Of a DNA stretch of 64,000 bases, positions 35,442 through 44,836 are shown piece after piece. Numbering within the stretch: the stretch's first letter is position 1; the number at the start of each line of letters is the position of its first letter. This DNA comes from Alloboseaceae bacterium BT-24-1 (GTDB taxonomy: Bacteria > Pseudomonadota > Alphaproteobacteria > Rhizobiales > Beijerinckiaceae): positions 44,398 to 108,397 of the forward strand of contig JAOYTL010000019.1 of the NCBI GenBank assembly GCA_025846845.1, given 5' to 3'. The notes beneath the pieces are model-generated. The model saw nothing but the letters and a program-made list of their open reading frames with translations, had not been told where the DNA came from and made no database searches. The position numbers and the translations under genes are program-made.

Positions 35442-36038
35442 TCAGACTCTCTCGCCGTTCACGGTCGCTGACAGGCTGCGCGCTTCATCTGAGAGCAGCC
35501 TAGCTTTGCTCAGACCGGGCGACTGCAGCATTGCAGGCAGCTTCATTTCCTCCTGCGCCTGCCAGTGGCCTGCATGCAGCGCCTTCAGCAGCAGGAACAA
35601 GGCTTCCAGCACCATGTCGATGACACGCTCATCGAGGTGAGCTGTCTGACTATCGCGTTTGCGCTTTTCGCCATGCCATCGGGTGTTGCTGATCGAAATG
35701 CCCGCTTCGCCTGGCGCAAACGACCCGATCGGATAGCCGTGCGCGATCGCGTTCCGATAGGCCAAGATGTTCTCCGCCGCGTCGGCGAATTCATCTACGC
35801 GCGGTCTCAATTCGGGAAACGCCGCCTCGCAAGCTAAACTCTTGAATGTCGAGATGCGCTGCGAAGCCATCATCTTGTCAGTCGCCGGCATTTCGCCGGG
35901 TTCCGGCCACTTCCCGAGCTGCCAGAGGACAACCTCCAACTGATTTTCCAGCAAGGAGCACCCCAGGATCAGCGCGCCAACCCTTTCCAGGACCGAGGCG
36001 CGGAATCCTTGGGCATTGAGCAGATCCAGGAGGCTCAT
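35442..36038 (-). CDS. HEPN-like small protein coupled to nuclease-like gene
   Basis: This 198-residue, mainly helical protein has a segment AYRNAIAHG (R95, N96, H100) that matches the HEPN R-x4-H motif, including the polar residue right after the arginine. HEPN proteins are often RNases in toxin and defence systems. The rest of the sequence is not recognised, so the call rests on one motif plus helical content. Its start overlaps the stop of the nuclease-like gene in an ATGA junction. It lies 125 bases upstream of SIR2 on the same strand. Confidence 0.5.
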   Translation of the reverse strand: MSLLDLLNAQGFRASVLERVGALILGCSLLENQLEVVLWQLGKWPEPGEMPATDKMMASQRISTFKSLACEAAFPELRPRVDEFADAAENILAYRNAIAHGYPIGSFAPGEAGISISNTRWHGEKRKRDSQTAHLDERVIDMVLEALFLLLKALHAGHWQAQEEMKLPAMLQSPGLSKARLLSDEARSLSATVNGERV

Positions 36039-36814
36039 TCGTCAGCGTTCGCCTCGACGGTGCTCGCGATGGGATGGACTTGAAACGACCTGGAAGCGTC
36101 GCGAGGATCGAGCAGGATGACGCGATGGAAGCCACCGGGATCGAGGTCATCCGCATCGCCAAAGAGGCCTTGCTCAAACTCATCCAGGCCGTAGCCAATA
36201 TGGTCCGGCATCAGGAGCCACCACTCGGGATACTTCGCGCGGTTCACTGCGATTTTCGCAGTTTTCTCGTCGATATAGAGCTTCAGATGACTGCTGAGGT
36301 CATGGAGCAACCAACCACCAGACTCGTGGTCGCTGTAACCGCCCAATGAGAAAAAGTCCTCGTGGCGCCCGCGTGCAGGGATGACTGTTATGGAAAACTC
36401 ATTGCCGGCCTCGAGGTTAAAAGTCCGCACTTGCTCTGGCGGCGTTTCGATCAACGGACGCAAAATGGCATCGATCTCGCGCTCAAGAATTTTCCAACGC
36501 GGCACCGGGCGGCGGAAGCTGTAGTTCACGAAAACGCAAGGCTTGGATGGCTGCGCGGGCCCGAGGCTCGGGAGGTATTTCCGGAAGCTTTTTAAGAGGG
36601 GGACGGATGTCACCTCTAGCCCAATCGGCTTGCCTCCGCCGCCGTCATCATGGCTTTTGTTAAGCCTCCTGACCTCCACGGCAACGCGGCCATCACAGAG
36701 GAAATCGGGAGAGACGTTTCCGTCGGGCTCGAAGACAACGTCTTTGAACCCGCATTTCCGGAGAAAGTCCTCGGCCAGGCGTTCGGAATCATCCATATTA
36801 TAGCCGTAACACAT
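36035..36814 (-). CDS. Putative PD-(D/E)XK-type nuclease-like protein
   Basis: The start is uncertain: ATG at 36814 (MCYGYN, GAGG 11 bases upstream) or 36796 (MDDSER); a GTG at 36838 is less likely. The product has about 250-260 residues. Near the N-terminus ERLAEDFLRKCGF is followed by SPDFLCDGRVAVEVRRL, which has the order of a PD-(D/E)XK nuclease core (helix, D, then E-x-K) but with Arg where Lys is usual. It may be an inactive or altered nuclease. The remainder has no recognised motif. It is followed by the coupled HEPN-like gene and is divergent from the zinc-ribbon protein at 36878. Confidence 0.5.
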   Translation of the reverse strand: MCYGYNMDDSERLAEDFLRKCGFKDVVFEPDGNVSPDFLCDGRVAVEVRRLNKSHDDGGGGKPIGLEVTSVPLLKSFRKYLPSLGPAQPSKPCVFVNYSFRRPVPRWKILEREIDAILRPLIETPPEQVRTFNLEAGNEFSITVIPARGRHEDFFSLGGYSDHESGGWLLHDLSSHLKLYIDEKTAKIAVNRAKYPEWWLLMPDHIGYGLDEFEQGLFGDADDLDPGGFHRVILLDPRDASRSFQVHPIASTVEANADE

Positions 36815-36877
36815 CGTTCGACTGACCTCGCCTCGCACTGCGCTCGACGGTCGTCAAGATTTGCAGCGAGGGCGATC

Positions 36878-38419
36878 ATGGACTGCGTCGAGGAAGACGA
36901 CTTCCTGCAATCCGATAGCAAGTGGTGGTCAACGACGATCGACGTCCCCTATGTCTCGCGACTGACCGATGAGGAGATGGAAATCCATTTCGCGGAGTTC
37001 GATGGGAAATGGAGTCCGCAGACGAAGCAAGCTGTCAGCCAGTTTCGGGCTGATGGCGTCGATCTCAATGAGAGCTGGGCATTGACCTGGTATTCCTGGG
37101 CTTGCCGCTGTTGCCGACGGGACAAGGCGCAAATCTTTCGTCTCGGGCCGCGAAACATCCTGCACGCCAAGCTCGAATTTCATCACGACCACATGCGCGA
37201 TACCGTCTTCAAGCGCGCCAAGGAGCTGTGCGGCGACGAAGCCCGATGGATTGAGCTCTGCCGGGGCCGATCCATCCACATTTTGACGGATCACATTCGA
37301 GAGCTGCTGTTGCGATTTCCGCGCTCGCTAATCTGCTCGGATTGCAACGCCGCCGATGGCACCGCAAAGGCGCGGCTGGGTCTACCCGCGTCCTTCTCTT
37401 TCAGCCCCTCCGAAATTGCCGCCTTCATCACCATAGCCCCGAACAAGGAGCACGGCATCCAGACGGACAAGGCTCGGGCGATCTGGATGCAGCAAGAGCC
37501 GGCATTTAAGTACCGGCGGCGTCTGCTTGATCAGTTGATCCATGACGTACTTTCCGGCGCCCTCGCGCTCGACCGCTCAGCAGGGGCTGGAAAGATCGCC
37601 GCGGAGACCGGATTTCAGCCTGGCGATCTTCTGTACAAGTCGTTCTATGCTCGGGAGAGTAGTACCCAGCGCGTCAGCCTTCTCCGCTCGGTCTACGATG
37701 ATTTCATCGCACGGTCGGTCAGTCGCGGCGCGCATCGCTCTGCAGCAGGAACCAAGCGCAAGGCTGCGACGAGAGCCCCAACCGAAGCGGAGTTAGAAGC
37801 CTACGTCGATCCTGTTTCCAGCAAGTTGTGGTCGTCGACGCCGAGCTCGTGGGAGTGCCCGGTTTGCCGCCGCACCAAGCGATCCATCCTGCGATGGAGC
37901 AATAGTGGCAAATGGAGCGGCTCCATCCGTGACTACACCACCTACCAGGAAGAGCGGGATCGCGAAAACATCGAGAACCGGGTGCGCATGTTCCCCTCGT
38001 TCTTCAACGAGAGACATATTTTCAGCAAGATGCAGGTTCTCATTTGCTCAGACTGCGCGGACGTGAAAACGCGGGCTTGCCAGCATGACCGATCACTTGT
38101 GCAGCCGATCTTTGGCCTTGATGACATCGAGGCCTCAATCATCTCATCTGAAGCGCATCACGCACATGAAGTGGATCTCGTCGTAGCGACCGCTCGTGCA
38201 CACGCCAACGACCCGCTAAAGGACGCCTTGAGCGCATTCGAGGCTTTCGGGCTTATGCGGGAGCGGCTCGGCAATAGGTACGATCGTCTGAAGGAAGCCG
38301 GATACGAAGATCAGTTGGTGATGGCTGACCTGGTTCAGCGGCTCTGCGACGACCATGATATCTGCGACGATGTTGAGGCCGAATATCTCGTCGGCTGGAT
38401 CCTCGATCAGCCCGCGTGA
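36878..38419 (+). CDS. Double zinc-ribbon HNH-like protein
   Basis: This protein of about 513 residues starts at ATG 36878 (GAGGG five bases upstream). The frame is open to 36650, but that part overlaps the divergent gene. It contains two similar modules. The first is CRCCRRDK, then LEFHHDHMRD, then LICSDCNAADG, a cysteine-pair and histidine layout typical of HNH nucleases. The second is ECPVCRRTKR and LICSDCADVK, with the same cysteine pairs, but the histidine cluster is lost (GSIRDYTTYQE). The second is probably a structural, inactive copy. It may be a nuclease in a defence unit with the divergent pair. I do not recognise the full family. Confidence 0.55.
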   Translation: MDCVEEDDFLQSDSKWWSTTIDVPYVSRLTDEEMEIHFAEFDGKWSPQTKQAVSQFRADGVDLNESWALTWYSWACRCCRRDKAQIFRLGPRNILHAKLEFHHDHMRDTVFKRAKELCGDEARWIELCRGRSIHILTDHIRELLLRFPRSLICSDCNAADGTAKARLGLPASFSFSPSEIAAFITIAPNKEHGIQTDKARAIWMQQEPAFKYRRRLLDQLIHDVLSGALALDRSAGAGKIAAETGFQPGDLLYKSFYARESSTQRVSLLRSVYDDFIARSVSRGAHRSAAGTKRKAATRAPTEAELEAYVDPVSSKLWSSTPSSWECPVCRRTKRSILRWSNSGKWSGSIRDYTTYQEERDRENIENRVRMFPSFFNERHIFSKMQVLICSDCADVKTRACQHDRSLVQPIFGLDDIEASIISSEAHHAHEVDLVVATARAHANDPLKDALSAFEAFGLMRERLGNRYDRLKEAGYEDQLVMADLVQRLCDDHDICDDVEAEYLVGWILDQPA

Positions 38420-38855
38420 GGCACGGGCTAATTGATCTCCACAAACGGGCCATCGTCCAAAATCCGGACCGTAAGATAGGGCTCCACCTCTGATCGCAAG
38501 CCAGACAAGATGAGCTGTGCGCCGTCGTCGGATGAGTGCTCCGAGGATGGCCTCACGCGGTTGAGGCAGTTAGAACCGGACAACAGCTTCAACGTCTTCT
38601 CAATATCCACAGCTCATGCCGTCGGCCGCCTCGATGACCATGTTCAAGATGAGGCCGGGACGCGCCTCGTGCGCACCATGTACGACAGGTTCTGCAGCGC
38701 CGCGACTGGTGCAATGGGCAAGCCGTTCTTCGACGGGAAGAGCTTCACGGGTTCCATCGATCGTCTCTCATTGCCGCTGGCTCGCACCCTCGCCGAGGAC
38801 TTTTCGGGATGCTTTACACCCCAATGTACGGTAGCGCGCAGGCTCGGGAGTTGCT
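38420..38855. other. 436-base gap with a possible small minus-strand ORF (38428-38610)
   Basis: A 60-codon minus-strand frame (GTG start, beginning MDIEKTLKLLSG) has a protein-like composition, but no SD and no known family. The plus-strand frame that overlaps it runs into the recombinase gene antisense and is not credible. No hairpin or repeat was seen. Confidence 0.25.
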
Positions 38856-40547
38856 CTAGGCCGCCTCATATTCATCATCGTCGAGGCGGTCCGGGCGTCC
38901 TTCCAACGATCGCTGGAAGGCTGGGTCTGTATCGGGATCGATGTCGACTGCGTCCTTGCGAGCTAAAATGATGGGAGGTGGTGAGGATGCTCCCCCATCA
39001 ACCCGGCGAACGGGTTTGAAGAAAGCTTCGACGCTGGATTTGCCGAAAGTCAGCCTATGGATGCTCCTGCGAATGGCCTGCGCCATCTTCAGGCGGATAT
39101 CGGCCAACTCATGTTCGCTTGCGGCGTCCAGCCGGCTTTGAAGGGTGGCTAATATCCGCCGATTCTCCTCTGCAGTTGGAAGTGCTGCCTGCTTAGCCTC
39201 TGTCTCGGCAAACTTGCGGAGCTTCTGTTGCAGGGCAAGGATGGCACGGGTGTACTCTTTGGAGCGCTCTTCCAGCGTATCATCGCCGTTCAACGCGAGA
39301 CGGTTCGCCACGTCTCGCTTTCTGCGGTACTCGGCGAGCTCTTGCCGCCACCCCTCGGCAGTTTCGCCAGTCACCGCGGGTGGAATAGCGGACGACCAGT
39401 TGACCCAGCGGCCGCCGTCCAGGACCGAGGCCTCGATGGCGTCGACACGCCACCGCACCTGATTGCTGCAGCCAGCTCGGCGGTCGAAATTCGAACATAT
39501 AAAGTAGCGGGAGCCCTTGGGGTGCTTGCCCTTGTTAATGGTTTGCATTCGGCTCCCGCATTCACGGCAGACTCCGAGCCCGGTGAGCATGTTTACATAA
39601 GTCGACGGCATACGTCCGCCGGCTCTACGACGCGAGCTGATCGCTTGCGCCGCCCTGTAGAACACCTCGCGTGGAATGATCGCCGGAAAATAGGTTGGCA
39701 CCGCATCCCCGCTGGGCTCCCGAGCATGGTGTCGCGGCTTGGTATGTGGCTGGATTTCGCCTAGCACCGCGCGATTCGTGAGGATCTTGTTGATCGCAGA
39801 GGTGTGCCATTCCGTGGCTCGTCCGAACGGCGGGATCGGCGGCTTCGCCTTGTTGAAGGCGCGCACGATCTGACGCCGACCGTATCCCTCGATCGTCATG
39901 TCAAAGATGCGCTGGACGATCTCAACCCTCTTGTCGTTCACGACGATTTTTCGATCCTTTTTCCGTCCGACCACTTCCAACCAGCCAGGAACAAGCTCGG
40001 TCATGACGGTCTGGTCGTCGCGGGCCTTGACTCGTTTCTCCTCCCAGGCCTCCTTGACCCGTATGGACTTGAGCACCGATTCCTCATGCGACCGGCATAA
40101 CGACGACATCCATAGGAAGAGTTTGCCGTTGTCCTGAAGAGACTCGTAGGAATATTGCTGGCCGTCGATCAGCGAGACGATGATGATGCCCTTCTTGATC
40201 AGGCTCAGCGTCAGCGGCATCGCATCCAAAACGTTGGATCGGGTGATGCGATCGAGAGACTCAACGAGCAGGTAGGTTCCTGAAGGAATCTGTCCAGCTT
40301 CCACCATCTTCAGGATCATCCCGAAGCCCGCCGCGATGTTATTAAAGGCCGACTTGCCGGCGTCCGTAATCGTTTCGTTGATGCGGATCCCCGTTCGAGC
40401 GGACCAGTCGAGGGCCTGCTGCCGTTGCCGGCGGACCGTGTCGCCTTTCCTCTGCTCAAGTGTTGAGAAGCGCATGTAGGAGATGGCGTACGGGCCGGCG
40501 CTCTCAGGGGCCGATCTAGCACTCGATTTCGCTGTTTTAGCCATCAT
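38856..40547 (-). CDS. Large serine recombinase (integrase of the comM element)
   Basis: This 563-residue protein has an N-terminal resolvase-type catalytic domain with Ser in YMRFSTLEQRKGD near residue 28 and the conserved SLDRITRS. A recombinase domain follows (about 190-300: RRQIVRAFNKAK), then a zinc ribbon (CRECGSRM, then YFICSNF and AGC), and a coiled-coil segment near 400-480. These parts in this order define the large serine integrases of phages and integrative elements. It lies about 90 bases from the disrupted comM remnant, transcribed away from it, the expected position next to an att site. A GGAAGGA SD precedes two possible ATG codons (40547, 40544). Confidence 0.95.
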   Translation of the reverse strand: MMAKTAKSSARSAPESAGPYAISYMRFSTLEQRKGDTVRRQRQQALDWSARTGIRINETITDAGKSAFNNIAAGFGMILKMVEAGQIPSGTYLLVESLDRITRSNVLDAMPLTLSLIKKGIIIVSLIDGQQYSYESLQDNGKLFLWMSSLCRSHEESVLKSIRVKEAWEEKRVKARDDQTVMTELVPGWLEVVGRKKDRKIVVNDKRVEIVQRIFDMTIEGYGRRQIVRAFNKAKPPIPPFGRATEWHTSAINKILTNRAVLGEIQPHTKPRHHAREPSGDAVPTYFPAIIPREVFYRAAQAISSRRRAGGRMPSTYVNMLTGLGVCRECGSRMQTINKGKHPKGSRYFICSNFDRRAGCSNQVRWRVDAIEASVLDGGRWVNWSSAIPPAVTGETAEGWRQELAEYRRKRDVANRLALNGDDTLEERSKEYTRAILALQQKLRKFAETEAKQAALPTAEENRRILATLQSRLDAASEHELADIRLKMAQAIRRSIHRLTFGKSSVEAFFKPVRRVDGGASSPPPIILARKDAVDIDPDTDPAFQRSLEGRPDRLDDDEYEAA

Positions 40548-40638
40548 CCGGTCCTTCCAGTCCTAGAGGACCGCAGCGTCATTCCTGCCGCGGAATCCTG
40601 AATTAATGCCGAAGATCACAGCGGTCGATATTGTGTCC
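40548..40638. other. Right attachment site region (attR) of the element inside comM
   Basis: About 90 bases lie between the integrase start and the first comM codons (AATCTCCTGATG at 40639). The crossover must lie at or just left of this point, where comM reading is lost. The core dinucleotide cannot be fixed without the other end. Confidence 0.55.
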
Positions 40639-41545
40639 AAATCTCCTGATGAACGGCCCGCCCGGCGCCGGCAAGTCGATGCTGGCGAGCCGTCTGCCGT
40701 CGATCCTGCCGCCGCTCGACCCGCGCGAATTGCTCGAGGTCTCGATGGTGCTTTCGGTCGCCGGCCATCTCGCCGACGGCGAATTGACCGACCGGCGTCC
40801 CTTCCGCGCGCCGCATCATTCGGCCTCGATGGCGGCGCTCGTCGGCGGCGGACTGCAGGCAAAGCCGGGCGAGATCTCGCTTGCACATCACGGCGTGCTG
40901 TTCCTCGACGAATTGCCGGAGTTCCAGGCGCAGGCGCTCGATGCGCTGCGTCAGCCGATGGAGACCGGCGAGGTGCTGATCTCGCGCGCCAACCACCGCG
41001 CCGTCTATCCTGCGAAATTCCAGCTCGTCGCGGCGATGAACCCCTGCCGCTGCGGCAAGGCGACCGAGCCGGGCTATGCCTGCCGCACCAGGCCCAACGA
41101 GCGCTGCATGGCGGGCTACCAGGCCAAGATCTCCGGTCCGATGCTCGACCGGATCGACATCACCATCGAGGTGCCGGCGCTGACGGCGGCTGATCTCATC
41201 CTGCCGGCGGCGCCAGAAGGTTCGGCCGAGGTTGCTGGCCGCGTCGCCGCGGCCCGGGCTCGCCAGTCGGCGCGCTATGCCGCGCTCGGACTTCCGGGTG
41301 GCACGACCAATGCCCGCTGCCCGGCTGCCTTGCTCGACGATGTCGCGCGGCCGGACGCATCCGGGCTCGCGCTCCTGCGCAGCGCAGCCGATGCGATGCG
41401 ATTGACGGCGCGCGGCTATCACCGCGTGCTCAAGGTCGCGCGCACGCTCGCCGATCTCGATGGCGAAGAGCAGCTCGGCCGCATCCATCTCGCCGAGGCG
41501 CTGTCCTATCGCTCGCGCATCGACCAGGCAGCGCAGGCGGCGTGA
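40639..41545 (+). pseudogene. comM: comM 3' remnant (Mg-chelatase-like AAA ATPase), cut before Walker A
   Basis: About 302 codons remain, beginning NLLMNGPPGAGKSML (Walker A) and including the RPFRAPHHSAS motif, FLDELPEF (Walker B), VAAMNPCRCG and the C-terminal Mg_chelatase_C region ending SRIDQAAQAA. Intact ComM is about 500 residues, so roughly the first 205 are missing. ComM is a helicase that promotes branch migration during natural transformation. A TTG at 40631 could still start translation of an ATPase-only fragment. The insertion is at the start of the ATPase domain, and the missing 5' half should lie beyond the left end of the island. Confidence 0.9.
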
Positions 41546-41630
41546 TCGCCCCAATCCATGCTGAAAGGTTAACGAAACCATTCAAACCGTTCCGCATCCT
41601 CGCGGATGGGGCGAACGCTTTCTCAAGAGG

Positions 41631-43748
41631 GTGGATGCTAGATGGGATGGCATGATCGAGCCGCTGTCCCCACTCGCCCTGCTGACAGGCGCTGCCGTTG
41701 CCGTGGCCATGGCCTGCGCTTTCGTCGCGTTCCGGCTGCTGCGGGAGCGCCAGCAGGTCACGCGGCAGGCGAAGGCGCTGACACGTGATGTCGAGAAACT
41801 GAGTGACCGGCTCTGGGAGCTCGCCGACAGCGAGGAGCGCTATCGCAGCCTGATCGAGGCGCAAGGCGACCTGATCGTGCGCCGCAGCGAAGGCCGGATC
41901 ATCTACGCCAATGCCGCCTATGCGGCGCTGATGGGCAAGAGCGAGGCTGAGGCTGTTGGCAGCAGCGAGCAGCCGCGCGTGCGCAGCACCCGGCCAGTGC
42001 AGGCGCTGCCTGGCGGAGCCCGCGTCTTCGACGAGTGCATCGAGGTCGATGGCGGCGAGCGCTGGCTGTCCTGGGTCGAGACGGTCGTCCCGGTCGCTGC
42101 GGGGCAGACAGTGCTTCAACGCGTCGGTCGCGAGATCAGCGGGCGCATCGCTGCCGAAACCGCCCTCGAGGAGGCGCGCAGCAAGGCGGAGGAGGCGAAC
42201 GCCGCCAAATCGCGCTTCCTGGCGACGGTCAGCCACGAGTTCCGCACCCCGCTCAACGGCATTCTCGGCATGGCCGATCTGCTCGGCGATACCAGGCTCG
42301 ACCCGGAGCAGAGCACCTATGTCAAGGCGCTGCGGACATCCGGCGAGGCGCTGCTCGGCCTTGTCGACGACATTCTCGATTTCGCCAAGGTCGAGGCCGG
42401 CAAGCTCGAACTTGTCGATGCCCCGTTCGATCCTGCCGCGTTGATCGAGGACGTCACCGAGTTGATGGCGCCGCGCGCCCAGGCCAAGGGCGTCGAGATC
42501 TCCGCCCTGCTCGGATCGGACGTGCCGCAACGGCTCGTCGGCGACGCCGAGCGGCTGCGCCAGATTCTGCTCAACCTCGTCGGCAATGCCGTGAAGTTCA
42601 CCCAAGAGGGGGGCGTGGGCATCGAGGCGGACGCCGCCGGGGGCGAATTCGTCGTCAGCATCGCCGATACCGGTCCGGGCATCCCGGCTGAGCGGCTGGC
42701 GACGATCTTCGAGGAGTTCGAGCAGGGCGGCCTGACCGGGCATCGCGAGCAGGCCGGCACCGGACTTGGTCTCGCCATAGCGCGCCGGCTCGCCCGTGCC
42801 ATGGGCGGAGATGTCGAGGCGAGCAACCGCGAAAGCGGCGGCGCGCTGTTCCAGCTGATCTTGCCGCTGCGGGTCGCCGAGAGCACAGACGCCTCCGCCG
42901 CGTCACCGGATTGGCGGGGCCGGCGTATCCTGGTCGCCTCGTCGGCGCCGTTCAGCGCCGCGCATATCGCTGCCAGTATCAAACGGAATGGAGCAGAGGT
43001 CCGTCGGGTCGCTGATCACGCGCAGGCCCTTGCCGAGCTTGCTGGCGATCCGGCCCTGTCCGCGGTACTGGTCGACAGCAATCTCCCGGGCGGCGAGGTT
43101 GCAGTGGTGGCAGCTGCGGCGCGGCGAGCCGGCGTCGCCGACATCGTGATCATGCTCGCGCCGGCCGAGCGCCGCAGCTTCGGCTCGCCCTATGCGGCAG
43201 GCTTCAGCGGGTTCCTCGTCAAGCCGATCCGGGCTCGCTCGCTGCAGATTCGGCTTGATCCGGTGGAGCGCTCGCAGAGCGTGGTCTTTGCGGCGCCTGA
43301 AGCCGATCCTTCGCTGCAGCTGCCTGGTTCCGGCCTGCGGGTTCTCGTTGCCGAGGACAACGAGATCAATGCGCTGCTGCTGACGCGTACTCTGGAGAGG
43401 CTCGGTTGCGCGGCTGTCTGGGCGCGCGATGGCGGTGAGGCTGTTCGTTTCGTCGAAGCAGCGCTTGGCGGGACAGCACAGGGCTTCGATCTCGTCTTGC
43501 TCGACATCCGCATGCCGGTCCAGGACGGGCTTGCCGTCGCGCGCCGGATTCGCACCGTCGAGGCGGGGCTCGGCGCGAGCCGGCTGCCGATCCTTGCCGT
43601 CACCGCCAATACGGCGGAGGAGGATCGTCAGCAGGCGCTCGCCGCCGGCATGGACGATTGCCTGGCTAAACCGCTCTCGCGCGAGCAGCTGCGCGGCTGG
43701 ATCGATCGGCTTTCGCCGCCGCGAACGGTCGAGGCTTTATCGGCCTGA
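41631..43748 (+). CDS. Hybrid sensor histidine kinase/response regulator
   Basis: This 705-residue protein (GTG at 41631; ATG at 41652 is an alternative) has one N-terminal membrane helix (LLTGAAVAVAMACAFVAF), a PAS domain (about 60-170), HisKA with the phospho-accepting His in ATVSHEFRTPLNGIL near 202, and HATPase_c (LNLVGNAVKF, DTGPGIP, GTGLGLAI). It ends with two receiver domains. The first (about 430-545) lacks the usual acidic pair at its start (ILVASSAPFS) and is probably degenerate. The second (about 565-690) is canonical (VLVAEDNEIN, LVLLDIRMP). The stimulus is unknown. It is core chromosome immediately after comM. Confidence 0.9.
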   Translation: MDARWDGMIEPLSPLALLTGAAVAVAMACAFVAFRLLRERQQVTRQAKALTRDVEKLSDRLWELADSEERYRSLIEAQGDLIVRRSEGRIIYANAAYAALMGKSEAEAVGSSEQPRVRSTRPVQALPGGARVFDECIEVDGGERWLSWVETVVPVAAGQTVLQRVGREISGRIAAETALEEARSKAEEANAAKSRFLATVSHEFRTPLNGILGMADLLGDTRLDPEQSTYVKALRTSGEALLGLVDDILDFAKVEAGKLELVDAPFDPAALIEDVTELMAPRAQAKGVEISALLGSDVPQRLVGDAERLRQILLNLVGNAVKFTQEGGVGIEADAAGGEFVVSIADTGPGIPAERLATIFEEFEQGGLTGHREQAGTGLGLAIARRLARAMGGDVEASNRESGGALFQLILPLRVAESTDASAASPDWRGRRILVASSAPFSAAHIAASIKRNGAEVRRVADHAQALAELAGDPALSAVLVDSNLPGGEVAVVAAAARRAGVADIVIMLAPAERRSFGSPYAAGFSGFLVKPIRARSLQIRLDPVERSQSVVFAAPEADPSLQLPGSGLRVLVAEDNEINALLLTRTLERLGCAAVWARDGGEAVRFVEAALGGTAQGFDLVLLDIRMPVQDGLAVARRIRTVEAGLGASRLPILAVTANTAEEDRQQALAAGMDDCLAKPLSREQLRGWIDRLSPPRTVEALSA

Positions 43749-43837
43749 GCCGCACTTCGATCCACAGGCGGTTGGCTTCGTCATCGCACTGACGTAGTTT
43801 TGTCGCGATCTCGTAAGACGGTCGGCGCAGAGCTGTC

Positions 43838-44830
43838 ATGCGCCGATCCGAGATCGCAGAGGCCAGACTGTCTATGACGCGCGATGTTTTCCAGGGTTTA
43901 CGTCAGCCGGCAAAGCAGAAGCCGGCCGGCCAGGCCTTGTTGCAGCGCTTCTCGCCATCGAACCTGTTTGCAGCTGGCAAGCAACTCGGTGGCTTTGGTT
44001 TTCCCGGTCCCGACGCGCTGTCCGGCACGCTCGGCCGCTCCGGCTCGCTCGAAGTCAGGCTGGCCCGCGGCCCGCGCGAAATCTGGCGGGCGCAGCGCCT
44101 GCGCTACCGCGTCTTCTACCAGGAGATGTCGGCCAAGCCCGATGTCGTCTCGCGCATGTTCCGGCGGGACGCCGACCGATTCGACGCCGTCTGCGACCAT
44201 CTCCTCGTCATCGACCATGCCGCACGCGGCCGTTTCGGTGGCATCAAGCCCAAGGTCGTAGGCACTTACCGGCTGATGCGCGAGCAGGCCGTGGCGAAGC
44301 TCGGCGGTTTCTACACGCAATCGGAATTCGATATCGCACCGCTCCTGGCGCGCCATCCTGATCTGCGCTTCCTCGAGCTCGGCCGTTCCTGCGTGCTGAA
44401 GCCCTACCGCACCAAGAAGACGGTGGAGCTGCTCTGGCACGGCATCTGGGCCTATTGCCGGCACCACCGCATCGACGCGATGTTCGGCTGCGCCAGCTTC
44501 GACGGCGTCGATCCCGACATGCTGGCACTGCCATTGAGCTTCATCCACCATCACGCCACGGCCCAAGGCGATTGGCGGGTCGTGGCGCAGCCTGAGCGCC
44601 AGGTCGCGATGGATCGCCTGCCGGCCGGCATGATCGACGCCAAGCTCGCGCTGAAATGCCTGCCGCCGTTGGTGAAGGGCTATCTGCGCGTCGGCGCCCG
44701 CTTCGGTTCCGGCGCGGTGATCGACAGGCAATTCGGCACCACCGACGTACTGGTCATTCTGCCGGTCACAGCGATAGACCGGCGCTATATCGAGTATCTC
44801 GACGGCGAGGCCGGGCGCTACGCCGCCTGA
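43838..44830 (+). CDS. olsB: Ornithine acyltransferase OlsB-like (ornithine lipid synthesis)
   Basis: This 330-residue GNAT-fold acyltransferase shows the OlsB pattern: RAQRLRYRVFYQEM, then ICDHLLVIDH-like VCDHLLVIDH, VGTYRLM, LELGRSCV, MFGCASFDGVDP, and LPPLVKGYLRVGA. OlsB adds a 3-hydroxyacyl group from acyl carrier protein to ornithine, giving lyso-ornithine lipid, which OlsA then completes. Ornithine lipids are common in Hyphomicrobiales membranes. No olsA gene is adjacent, and olsA and olsB are often unlinked. An internal ATG (codon 13) may be the true start. Confidence 0.8.
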   Translation: MRRSEIAEARLSMTRDVFQGLRQPAKQKPAGQALLQRFSPSNLFAAGKQLGGFGFPGPDALSGTLGRSGSLEVRLARGPREIWRAQRLRYRVFYQEMSAKPDVVSRMFRRDADRFDAVCDHLLVIDHAARGRFGGIKPKVVGTYRLMREQAVAKLGGFYTQSEFDIAPLLARHPDLRFLELGRSCVLKPYRTKKTVELLWHGIWAYCRHHRIDAMFGCASFDGVDPDMLALPLSFIHHHATAQGDWRVVAQPERQVAMDRLPAGMIDAKLALKCLPPLVKGYLRVGARFGSGAVIDRQFGTTDVLVILPVTAIDRRYIEYLDGEAGRYAA

Positions 44831-44836
44831 GGACGA

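Noticed and set aside
38510..38971. 153-codon plus-strand frame near the recombinase
   Set aside because: It overlaps the 3' end of the serine recombinase on the other strand and has no recognisable domain.
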